Source: Opitutales bacterium
GTDB taxonomy: Bacteria; Verrucomicrobiota; Verrucomicrobiia; Opitutales; JABSRG01
Assembly: GCA_013215165.1 (NCBI GenBank)
Contig: JABSRG010000030.1
Coordinates: 1-40,174, forward strand
Reading direction: 5' to 3'
Length of the DNA stretch: 40,174 nucleotides
Made by a program: the position numbers and the translations under genes. Shown piece after piece: positions 33,976 through 40,174 of this stretch. The notes beneath the pieces are model-generated. The model did no database searches. It had not been told where the DNA came from and saw nothing but the letters and a program-made list of their open reading frames with translations. Each line of letters starts with the position of its first letter. Position 1 is the stretch's first letter.

Positions 33976-34008
33976 TAAAAACAGGGGATGGTGGTATCCA
34001 TCCCCTGT
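33972..34008 (-). terminator. Intrinsic terminator after pnp
   Basis: A perfect 11-bp stem (33981-33991 with 33998-34008) with a 6-base loop, followed on the minus strand by five T and an AT-rich tail. It lies 24 bp beyond the pnp stop and just before surE. Confidence 0.9.
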
Positions 34009-34031
34009 GCGTCATTTTAATAATCTGTTGC

Positions 34032-36173
34032 TTATACGCTTTTACCTTCTTCGGCTGCCTCGGCTTCTGCCATGGCTGCCTTACGGCTCAGCTTTACGCG
34101 ACCCTTGTCGTCAATGCCGATGCATTTGACTACGATCTCGTCGCCTAGGCGACACACATCCTCTGTCTTGCGGACTCGAAAATCTGCCAGCTCTGAGATG
34201 TGCACCAAGCCTTCTTTGCCAGGTAGGCATTCGACGAATGCTCCGAAGTCTTTGACCGAGCGGACAACGCCACGGTAGGTCTTGCCCACCTCGATCTCGC
34301 CTGTTGAGAGATTGATCTCGTCGAGTGCGCGCTGCATGGCGTCACCTGTTGTGGCATAGACGTCCACACGGCCTGAGTTGTCTTCGTTGATATTGATTTC
34401 GGCACCCGAGATTTCCACGATGCGGCGAATGTTTTTGCCGCCAGGTCCGATGAGGGCACCAATTTTTTCAGGATCAATCTGAATCGTAGTGATCCGAGGC
34501 GCATTGGGATTGAGCTCGGTACGCGGTGTGCCGATCTCGGCTTCCATAACATCGAGGATCTTGTGGCGCGCTTCGGTTGCCTGCTTCACCGCCCCGCGGG
34601 CGATAGAGAAGGGGAGTCCCTGGATCTTAAGATCCAGTTGGAAACCAGTTACACCTTCGCGCGTCCCAGCGACTTTGAAGTCCATGTCGCCGAAGTGGTC
34701 TTCTGCACCGAGTATATCGGTCAGGATGGTGTAGTCGGTGATGCTTTCTCCATCACTTTTGGAAATCATTCCAGCTGAGATGCCTGCCACCGGCGCTATG
34801 ATTGGCACACCTGCGTCCATGAGAGACAAGGTGCCCCCGCATATCGAGGCCATCGAAGTCGAGCCGTTCGAGCTCATAATGTCAGAGACGATCCGGATCG
34901 TGTAAGGAAATTCGTCTTCTGCCGGGATAACTGGGAGCAGCGAACGCTCAGCCAAGGCCCCGTGCCCGATCTCGCGACGACCTGGGCCAATAAAGCGGCC
35001 TGTTTCACCCGTTGAATACGGAGGGAAGTTGTAGTGGAGGATGAAAGATTTTTCCTTCGATCCGCCAGTCAGGCCGTCGAGCTCTTGGGCATCTTTAGCG
35101 GTGCCCAGGGTCGCAACGACCAGCGACTGTGTCTCACCACGCTTGAAGATTGCAGAGCCATGGACGCGTTTGAGCACATCTGTTTGGCAAGAGATCTCCC
35201 GTAGATCAGCAGGTGCACGTCCATCTACACGCTTTTGCTCTGCGAGAATCAAATCACGATAGAGCTCTTCTTGCAGGACTTCGAAAGCCATGCCGACTTG
35301 GTTTGGATTGAACGCGTCTTCACCGACTTCAGATTTAACGCTGTCAGCAGCGGCACTTTGTATCGCTGAAACGAGCTGTTTGCGCTCGGGGTAGTTATCC
35401 ACGGTAACTGCTTCCTTGAGCTTGTCTCCAGCTACCTTTTTGCAGATTTCGTAAACCTGCTCATCGACCTTTACGAGCGGGAACTCGGCCTTAGCTTTCC
35501 CAAATTGTTCACGGAGTTCTTTTTGTGCTTTGATGAGTGGTTGAATGGCTTCGTGAGCAAACTCAAGGGCGTCACAGAACTTATCCTCAGGGATTTGGTC
35601 AGCAGATCCCTCAATCATCATCATCTCCTTTTCGTTGCCGACGTAGATCAGATCGAGCTCGGAATCGAACATTTGCTCGTGGTTGGGATTGACCACAAAT
35701 TCATCATCGATGAGTCCGACGCGGACGCAGCCAACGGGACCGTTCCAAGGGATGTCAGAGATCATCATGGCCGCAGATGCACCATTTACCATGAGGACAT
35801 CCGATTCATTCACCTTGTCGGTGGAGAGAAGGAGGCCGATGACCTGCACTTCGTTAAGGAAACCCTTTGGGAAAAGCGGTCGCAGTGGACGGTCGCACAG
35901 GCGGCTGGTGAGAATTTCCTTCTCAGAAGGGCGGCCTTCGCGCTTGATGAAGCCACCCGGAAAGCGACCGGCGGCATAGAATTTTTCGCGGTAGTCGACC
36001 GTCAAAGGGAAGAAGTCCTGTCCCTCGCGAACAGACGATGCCGCAGTCGCCGAGACAAAGACGGATGTTTCTCCTTTAGTTATAGTGACCGCACCAGAAG
36101 CGAGATTTGCAAGGGTGCCTGTCGAGATCTCAATGCCGAGTTCCTCAATGAGGATATTATGCTCTTGTTTCAT
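34032..36173 (-). CDS. pnp: Polyribonucleotide nucleotidyltransferase (PNPase)
   Basis: The 3'-5' phosphorolytic exoribonuclease. Two RNase PH domains are seen: the first with [20 protein letters not shown] and [18 protein letters not shown], the second with [17 protein letters not shown], then FSPYSTGE-like and [21 protein letters not shown] domain ([17 protein letters not shown]) and an S1 domain ([20 protein letters not shown]) follow at the C terminus. The frame is open to 36188, but ATG 36173 ([12 protein letters not shown]) is chosen. Product length is 713. It is usually next to rpsO. Here a toxin-antitoxin pair lies between. The gap 36189-36616 holds only the dispersed repeat. Confidence 0.96.
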   Translation of the reverse strand: MKQEHNILIEELGIEISTGTLANLASGAVTITKGETSVFVSATAASSVREGQDFFPLTVDYREKFYAAGRFPGGFIKREGRPSEKEILTSRLCDRPLRPLFPKGFLNEVQVIGLLLSTDKVNESDVLMVNGASAAMMISDIPWNGPVGCVRVGLIDDEFVVNPNHEQMFDSELDLIYVGNEKEMMMIEGSADQIPEDKFCDALEFAHEAIQPLIKAQKELREQFGKAKAEFPLVKVDEQVYEICKKVAGDKLKEAVTVDNYPERKQLVSAIQSAAADSVKSEVGEDAFNPNQVGMAFEVLQEELYRDLILAEQKRVDGRAPADLREISCQTDVLKRVHGSAIFKRGETQSLVVATLGTAKDAQELDGLTGGSKEKSFILHYNFPPYSTGETGRFIGPGRREIGHGALAERSLLPVIPAEDEFPYTIRIVSDIMSSNGSTSMASICGGTLSLMDAGVPIIAPVAGISAGMISKSDGESITDYTILTDILGAEDHFGDMDFKVAGTREGVTGFQLDLKIQGLPFSIARGAVKQATEARHKILDVMEAEIGTPRTELNPNAPRITTIQIDPEKIGALIGPGGKNIRRIVEISGAEININEDNSGRVDVYATTGDAMQRALDEINLSTGEIEVGKTYRGVVRSVKDFGAFVECLPGKEGLVHISELADFRVRKTEDVCRLGDEIVVKCIGIDDKGRVKLSRKAAMAEAEAAEEGKSV

Positions 36174-36465
36174 ATATAAAGAACACACCGTCCGAATCTG
36201 AACAAGCGGGCGATTCAGAACGTCTTAATCACAAAAGTGGGCTTATCAGAAAAGAAAGCACACATTTAAGATTAAGAGATCCTGCATAAATCAGGGTCGG
36301 GGACCCTTGCCGTATCTTTGATCGTATCGAGTGTGAGTGTGTATGTTGGGTTGTTTAATTGCTCATTCAGTATGAATGTACTTTGGGAAAGCTGGACTAG
36401 GGTGTGCAGAGGTCAAGCTCAGTCATCTAAAGGCGACTAATCAGGGTGTGGCAAGTGGAGGGGGG

Positions 36466-36542
36466 CATACTGATGTTTAGTAGGTTGATCGCGAGAGCGA
36501 TTGCCTTCGTGCGGATCAAAGCTCAAGCGAAGCAATGGCAGT
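36466..36542 (+). repeat. 77-bp dispersed repeat, copy 1
   Basis: About 77 bp matching the minus-strand copy at 37930-38006 with roughly ten differences. It includes a perfect inner palindrome (ATCGC-rich, near 36488-36500). In the plus-strand frame it reads [16 protein letters not shown] and then AQAKQWQ. A GGAGG stretch lies about 11-13 bp before the ATG. The element occupies the middle of the 428-bp gap between pnp and vapC. Apart from it, I see no gene in 36189-36616. Confidence 0.75.
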
Positions 36543-36616
36543 TGCTAATACTCTCTGGGTTTAAGCTCAGATCAGAGTTTCTCGGTGATTCATCCATACC
36601 CAGCTATCAGTCAGAT

Positions 36617-37027
36617 TTAGTATGTACTCCAGTCTTCTGCGTCGAGCCTAGGGACTTTTTCGAAATGTTGATAATTCAGAGTTGCCAGCTTCAAGCGGCG
36701 GGTGATGGCAGTGGCCGCAATGAGCAAATCGAAATCAGCTACGGTATTTCCAGCTTTTTGTGTTTCCGCTTTTATCGTGGCAAAACAATGAGACGTCTCC
36801 GTGTCGATCGGGAAAATGATTAATCTATTTTCAAGATATTGGTGATACTCTTTCCATAGCCGTGCAGATGACTTTTTCTCCAGACCATAGACTAACTCCG
36901 CTTCACAAATAGATGAAATGCTCAGACTACTATCTCCTAAATTACTCCATCTTTCCATTACGCTATCGACAGGCCTTGGTTGAAGTCTCTGGCTGTAGAC
37001 AGACGTGTCTAAAAGATGGGTGATCAC
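36617..37027 (-). CDS. vapC: VapC-type PIN-domain toxin
   Basis: A ribonuclease toxin of the PIN superfamily. Catalytic residues are visible: Asp7 in HLLDTSVYSQ, Glu42/Glu44 in SSICEAELVYG, and Asp98 and Asp100 in GNTVADFDLLIAATA. At 136 residues it is of standard length. It starts within the end of the antitoxin gene with a 4-bp overlap (ATGA). Unlike the PIN gene at the start of the window it is intact and has its partner. The symbol is family-level, as the antitoxin is of Phd/YefM type. Confidence 0.9.
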   Translation of the reverse strand: MITHLLDTSVYSQRLQPRPVDSVMERWSNLGDSSLSISSICEAELVYGLEKKSSARLWKEYHQYLENRLIIFPIDTETSHCFATIKAETQKAGNTVADFDLLIAATAITRRLKLATLNYQHFEKVPRLDAEDWSTY

Positions 37028-37290
37028 TTTTCGAACGGAGAGGGTCTATTGGCTTCAGGGTCGCGAACTGGTAGTTCGAATTCGTCTTCGATGGGACCGT
37101 AGCATGCTTTACTTTCCTGGACGGTGTCCCAGACACTTGTGGGCCTCTGTTGAATCAACTTATCAGCTGGAACTAACCTAGCCACGGGCTTTCCACGTTT
37201 GGTCACCACAACCGTTTCTCCGGTCCGTTCAAGTTCTGCACAGATTTCAGAAAACCGATTCTTGGCATCATATAATTTAACTAATTTCAT
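37024..37290 (-). CDS. Phd/YefM-family antitoxin
   Basis: An 88-residue antitoxin whose N-terminal part binds DNA: MKLVKLYDAKNRFSEICAEL and ERTGETVVVTKRGKPVARLV are the classical Phd/YefM blocks. The C-terminal part, acidic and Pro-rich (GPIEDEFELPVRDPEANRPS), would neutralise the toxin. It overlaps vapC by 4 bp. Three ATCTAG boxes lie at and just upstream of the start, as expected of an autoregulated promoter. Confidence 0.92.
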   Translation of the reverse strand: MKLVKLYDAKNRFSEICAELERTGETVVVTKRGKPVARLVPADKLIQQRPTSVWDTVQESKACYGPIEDEFELPVRDPEANRPSPFEK

Positions 37291-37312
37291 CTAGAATAAT
37301 CTAGCTATCTAG
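37289..37312 (-). promoter_or_regulatory. Three ATCTAG boxes at the antitoxin start, probable operator
   Basis: Copies of ATCTAG at 37289-37294, 37299-37304 and 37307-37312 (spacings 10 and 8 bp) begin at the antitoxin start codon. Each core is a CTAG palindrome. CTAG is generally rare in bacteria, so three within 24 bp is unlikely by chance. Binding by the Phd/YefM protein is an inference. Confidence 0.55.
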
Positions 37313-37348
37313 CCAGAAATTGCAAGAAACGACCTGATCAATGACCAC

Positions 37349-37380
37349 AAAAAAACCGCTGTTCCGAAGACACAGCAGTT
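37349..37380 (-). terminator. Intrinsic terminator after rpsO
   Basis: A 9-bp stem (37372-37380 with 37354-37362, one G-U pair) with a 9-base loop, followed on the minus strand by seven T. It lies 22 bp beyond the rpsO stop and 36 bp before the antitoxin boxes. Confidence 0.88.
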
Positions 37381-37402
37381 TGATTGAAAATATATTGTTC
37401 AA

Positions 37403-37669
37403 CTAGCGGCGTAGACCGAGACGCTGGATAATTTCAGCGTATTTCTCTAGGTTGTGGCGCTTAAGGTAGTCGAGGAGCTTACGGCGGCGGCTGGTCATTT
37501 TGATCAGCCCTCGGCGTGAGTGATAATCTTTGCGGTGCGTCCGCAGGTGTTCGGTCAAATGGTTGATGCGTGCGCTGAGGAGCGCAATCTGCACTTCGCA
37601 TGACCCTGTGTCGGAGTCATGGACCTTGTAGTCGTTGATGATATTATCTTTATCGAGATAGTGTGACAT
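37403..37669 (-). CDS. rpsO: 30S ribosomal protein S15
   Basis: The small-subunit protein that binds 16S rRNA at the three-way junction. The 88-residue product contains [20 protein letters not shown], then [15 protein letters not shown] and [20 protein letters not shown], the standard S15 blocks. The frame is open to 38014, but those 115 extra residues are unlike S15 and arise from the dispersed repeat and its surroundings. ATG 37669 is the correct start. The leader 37670-38070 has a perfect 6-bp hairpin (37750-37764) and the repeat copy, and no recognised gene. Confidence 0.96.
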   Translation of the reverse strand: MSHYLDKDNIINDYKVHDSDTGSCEVQIALLSARINHLTEHLRTHRKDYHSRRGLIKMTSRRRKLLDYLKRHNLEKYAEIIQRLGLRR

Positions 37670-37929
37670 ATGATATTTTTGAGTGCACAGCCTTTGGATT
37701 GAGAGCCTTCCCAATCGCGAAATAAGCCGAAGCCAATCTCGCCGCTTAACCTCGAAAATCGAGGAGCTGAGGAGGGGAGTTGTCTCCAACGCCCTCTTGC
37801 GCAAAAGATCATCAAAACTTAGAGGAAAACGCAAATCAAGGCCAAACAGCCCCAATTTCAACCCTGGGTGTGTGACTAGATCTAGGAAAACTGATTTTGA
37901 GCTCAGATTAGAAGCGTAGGGTGGTGGCG

Positions 37930-38006
37930 ACTGCCATTGCTTGACTTGAATTTTGATCCGCACGAAGGCAATCGCTTTCGCGATCACCCTGCTAACCATC
38001 AGTATG
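37930..38006 (-). repeat. 77-bp dispersed repeat, copy 2 (inverted)
   Basis: Matches copy 1 at 36466-36542 in inverted orientation. On the minus strand it reads [16 protein letters not shown] and then IQVKQWQ in the same frame as copy 1. It sits within the long leader of rpsO, about 260 bp before the start codon. Confidence 0.75.
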
Positions 38007-38070
38007 TCCCGCACCTATGGTTGCACCTCACCGCTGGGTTTTCTGAATTGGATCTGCTAGTAGTCTGAAC

Positions 38071-39534
38071 TTATTCGTCGTCACCGTCGAGTCTGATCAT
38101 GTCGGGTGGGACAGTTGAGACGCCTTCGAGGACTGTTGTGACGCCTTCCTTTACTTTGAGCATGGCATCTTGGTGCAATGTTTTCATGCCGGAGCGCATG
38201 GCGATTCGCTTGATGGTGGCGGTCTCTTTTCCGAGATTGATCGCCTTAGTTAAGTCCTCGTTATTTTGCATCAATTCGTGGATGCCGACGCGGCCTTTCA
38301 TGCCTGAGCCGCCGCATTTGGAGCAGCCCCCTTCCTTAGCGCGGAAGGCTTCACCGACCCAGCCGATAGCATTTTGTAGAATCTCGGCTTCGTTGCCCTC
38401 CGGCATATAGGCTTCTTGGCAGTGTTTACACACGCGTCGCATGAGGCGCTGGGCGCAGACGACCAACATCGATGACGAAATCATGAAGGGCTCGATGCCC
38501 ATATCGGTAAAACGTGCGACGGTGCTCGGTGCGTCGTTGGTGTGAAGTGTGGAAAGCAGTAGGTGGCCAGTCAGTGCGGCTTCGACGGCAATTTCTGCTG
38601 TTTCTTGGTCGCGGATCTCGCCCACAAGGATGATGTCGGGGTCCATTCGCAGGTAGGCGCGCAGTGCGCTTGCGAAGGTGAGGCCGATCTCCTTTTTCAT
38701 CTGCATCTGATTAATGCCGGGGATGGTGTATTCGATGGGATCCTCGGCGGTCTGGATATTGATGTCCGGTGTGGCGATTTCCCGAAGAGCCGAGAAGAGT
38801 GTCATCGACTTTCCCGATCCAGTCGGACCGCAGTGGAGAATCATGCCGTAGGGTTGGCGGATGCATTCGCGGTAACGTCCGAGGTTTTCATCCGAGAAGC
38901 CCAGGGCAGTGATGGGTAGGGCCGACTTGCTTTTGTCCAGGATACGCATGACCACTTTTTCCCCGAAATTCATGGGGCCTGTAGCGACGCGGAGATCGAT
39001 ATCGATATTTTTCTTGGTATACTTTTTGAAGACGATCCGGCCGTCTTGGGGAAGGCGCTTCTCGGCGATATCGAGCTCAGACATCACTTTTAGCCGTGCC
39101 ACTAAGGCTCCGGACAGTTTTGCGGGGAGCTTTAGTTTTTCGTGGCAGACGCCATCGACACGATAACGAACGATCAGGTCGTTTTCCTGAGGTTCGATAT
39201 GGATGTCGGATGCTCCCGATATATAGGCATCTTCAATGACGCGGTTAGCCAGCTGGATTATGGGGGCGCTTTCTTCATCGTCGAGGTCGTCGTCATCAGT
39301 GCTCTCTGTGCCTACACTATCAAACTCAGAGCCTAAAGCATCCGCTAGTTCGTGGATTTCAGTATCATCGGTCGGTGCGGCAGCTTCTTCTTCCTTTTCA
39401 ACTTCGGCAAAGTATTCCGCGATCAAGTCATTGAGGATGGAAGAGGGCACAGTGTAGACCTCATCGACCTGCATCTCGATGGCGCTCTGGAAGGCCTCAC
39501 GGCTATTGTAGTCCAAGGGATTAGGCATCAGCAC
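38071..39534 (-). CDS. GspE/PilB-type ATPase (second copy), N-terminal part frame-shifted away
   Basis: A secretion/pilus-assembly ATPase. Walker [12 protein letters not shown], the Asp box [17 protein letters not shown], Walker [19 protein letters not shown], the His box [16 protein letters not shown] and a tetracysteine pair (CKHC, then CSKC) are present. The readable frame starts [18 protein letters not shown], which is the end of the MshEN/N1 domain, so the beginning is missing. In this same frame codons upstream ([20 protein letters not shown]) continue back to about 39600, where a frame change leads into the GAF-containing frame. It is most like PilB or a second T2SS ATPase. No pilin or platform gene lies beside it in the window. 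Confidence 0.85.
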   Translation of the reverse strand: MLMPNPLDYNSREAFQSAIEMQVDEVYTVPSSILNDLIAEYFAEVEKEEEAAAPTDDTEIHELADALGSEFDSVGTESTDDDDLDDEESAPIIQLANRVIEDAYISGASDIHIEPQENDLIVRYRVDGVCHEKLKLPAKLSGALVARLKVMSELDIAEKRLPQDGRIVFKKYTKKNIDIDLRVATGPMNFGEKVVMRILDKSKSALPITALGFSDENLGRYRECIRQPYGMILHCGPTGSGKSMTLFSALREIATPDINIQTAEDPIEYTIPGINQMQMKKEIGLTFASALRAYLRMDPDIILVGEIRDQETAEIAVEAALTGHLLLSTLHTNDAPSTVARFTDMGIEPFMISSSMLVVCAQRLMRRVCKHCQEAYMPEGNEAEILQNAIGWVGEAFRAKEGGCSKCGGSGMKGRVGIHELMQNNEDLTKAINLGKETATIKRIAMRSGMKTLHQDAMLKVKEGVTTVLEGVSTVPPDMIRLDGDDE

Positions 39535-40112
39535 CGAAACCGTAGAGGGAGAGACACGCTTGTAGGGAAAAATCTTCGTCTCCCGAACAATGTCATCCCA
39601 ACCACCTCGAGCAGCTTATCATCTACATCAATCTGAGCTCGATCCTCGATGAGTGGCGTACTGGTGAAACGAGAGATGTAGCGCGCGGTATCTCGATCAC
39701 TCATTGTAAATTCCGGGTCGAGCATTCGCTGCAAGAGCGTGGCCGTGTAATCGGCTACTTCATGGAGGACGTTGATATCTTCCTCTTCGAAAATCTGGGA
39801 TGAGGCAAAGGGTTCTTTATTGATGATCTGGATGGCTCCGATCACCCGTCCTTTCGCGACCAAGGGGACTGTAGCCATGGCCAAAATATCAAAGCCCGCC
39901 GAGGCACTGAGGTTGGCGACTTCATTACCCGAATGATCACCGACGTGAAATGTAATGGGTTGGCCCGTGTTAATCACCTTGCCAACAATGCCCGTGTTCG
40001 CTGGGAGTCGCAGATTGAGTAGAGCTTCGCGGCGATTCTGAAATTCGGATTCGCGCTCGGGTTCTTTGCTCCAAAGAGATGGAGAATAATAAACATGCCA
40101 CAGCCATCCCAT
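39528..40112 (-). CDS. GAF-domain segment, likely the N-terminal half of the ATPase gene
   Basis: The readable frame carries a GAF sensor domain: [20 protein letters not shown], then [20 protein letters not shown], then [20 protein letters not shown]. It then reads [13 protein letters not shown] and [10 protein letters not shown], after which it runs into an unlikely tail of about 24 residues. From the GGG at 39597-39599 the adjacent frame continues as [14 protein letters not shown] and then the ATPase. One inserted base there (for example a fourth G) would join both into a single GAF-ATPase of about 700 residues. The 5' end of the GAF domain may be incomplete: the strand before LRLPANTG is not recognisable and a stop in this frame lies near 40130. 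The rest of the window to 40174 holds nothing I can name. Confidence 0.7.
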   Translation of the reverse strand: MGWLWHVYYSPSLWSKEPERESEFQNRREALLNLRLPANTGIVGKVINTGQPITFHVGDHSGNEVANLSASAGFDILAMATVPLVAKGRVIGAIQIINKEPFASSQIFEEEDINVLHEVADYTATLLQRMLDPEFTMSDRDTARYISRFTSTPLIEDRAQIDVDDKLLEVVGMTLFGRRRFFPTSVSLPLRFRC

Positions 40113-40174
40113 AAGACCTGATGGCGGAGATCAAACCTGAGTATTGATGGGCTGTAGCGGTTGATCGTGTCTAT

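Noticed and set aside
36446-36823. Open plus-strand frame of 125 codons between pnp and vapC
   Set aside because: Its beginning is the dispersed repeat and its remainder is antisense to the intact vapC gene. The part after the repeat has no protein-like conservation.
37670-38014. N-terminal extension of the rpsO frame
   Set aside because: The S15 family starts at ATG 37669. The extra 115 codons include the dispersed repeat and look unlike any ribosomal protein.

Overview
The window reads as a chromosomal segment of a Gram-negative bacterium with about 50% GC and dense, mostly minus-strand genes. A type II secretion operon (secretin, five pseudopilins, two ATPases), a UDPGP-type sugar-nucleotide enzyme, a squalene/phytoene synthase and several small exported proteins of unknown family fit the Verrucomicrobiota, probably class Opitutia. 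That placement is inferred from gene content and protein character. No rRNA or tRNA gene and no CRISPR array was seen.

Layout. 1-542: a plus-strand hairpin/terminator and a frame-broken PIN-domain toxin gene. 589-8166 (minus): sugar-phosphate and sugar-nucleotide genes (phosphohexomutase, UDP-sugar pyrophosphorylase, mannose-1-phosphate guanylyltransferase), a cyclophilin, two unknown genes and a squalene/phytoene synthase. 8277-12945: mixed accessory genes, namely a gene fragment, an SMP-30/gluconolactonase protein, an alpha/beta hydrolase with no visible start, an aldo/keto reductase, an SRAP protein and an orphan ParA. 12959-24416 (minus): a T2SS operon in the order gspG-H-I-J-K-L-M-D-(GspC-like)-E-[two small inserted genes]-F, preceded by holB and tmk. 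26196-30544: a lipoprotein/coiled-coil pair, pgi and ilvD. 30623-33964: scpB, a decayed xylulokinase, a secreted protein with three internal repeats, and surE. 34032-37669: pnp and rpsO, usually neighbours, here separated by a vapBC-type toxin-antitoxin pair. 38071-40112: a second GspE/PilB-type ATPase whose N-terminal GAF part is in a different reading frame.

Most notable signals. (1) A 30-bp repeat made of three 10-bp units occurs five times in full and once in part. Four copies form two inverted pairs, each bracketing one small unknown gene inserted between gspE and gspF, and the repeat supplies the last codons of GspE and of one inserted gene. (2) A second repeat of about 77 bp occurs as an inverted pair around vapBC-rpsO and keeps an open reading frame with mostly conservative changes. 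(3) Several genes are broken or decaying: the PIN toxin, xylulokinase, the hydrolase start, the 8277-8471 fragment and the GAF-ATPase junction. Three of the frame breaks lie in short homopolymers, so sequence error must be excluded before biology is inferred.

How the genes work together. The hexomutase, Pgi, UDPGP-type and GDP-mannose enzymes would feed envelope polysaccharide synthesis. The T2SS operon would export folded proteins across the outer membrane. tmk and holB belong to DNA replication, scpB to chromosome condensation, and pnp and rpsO to RNA turnover and translation.
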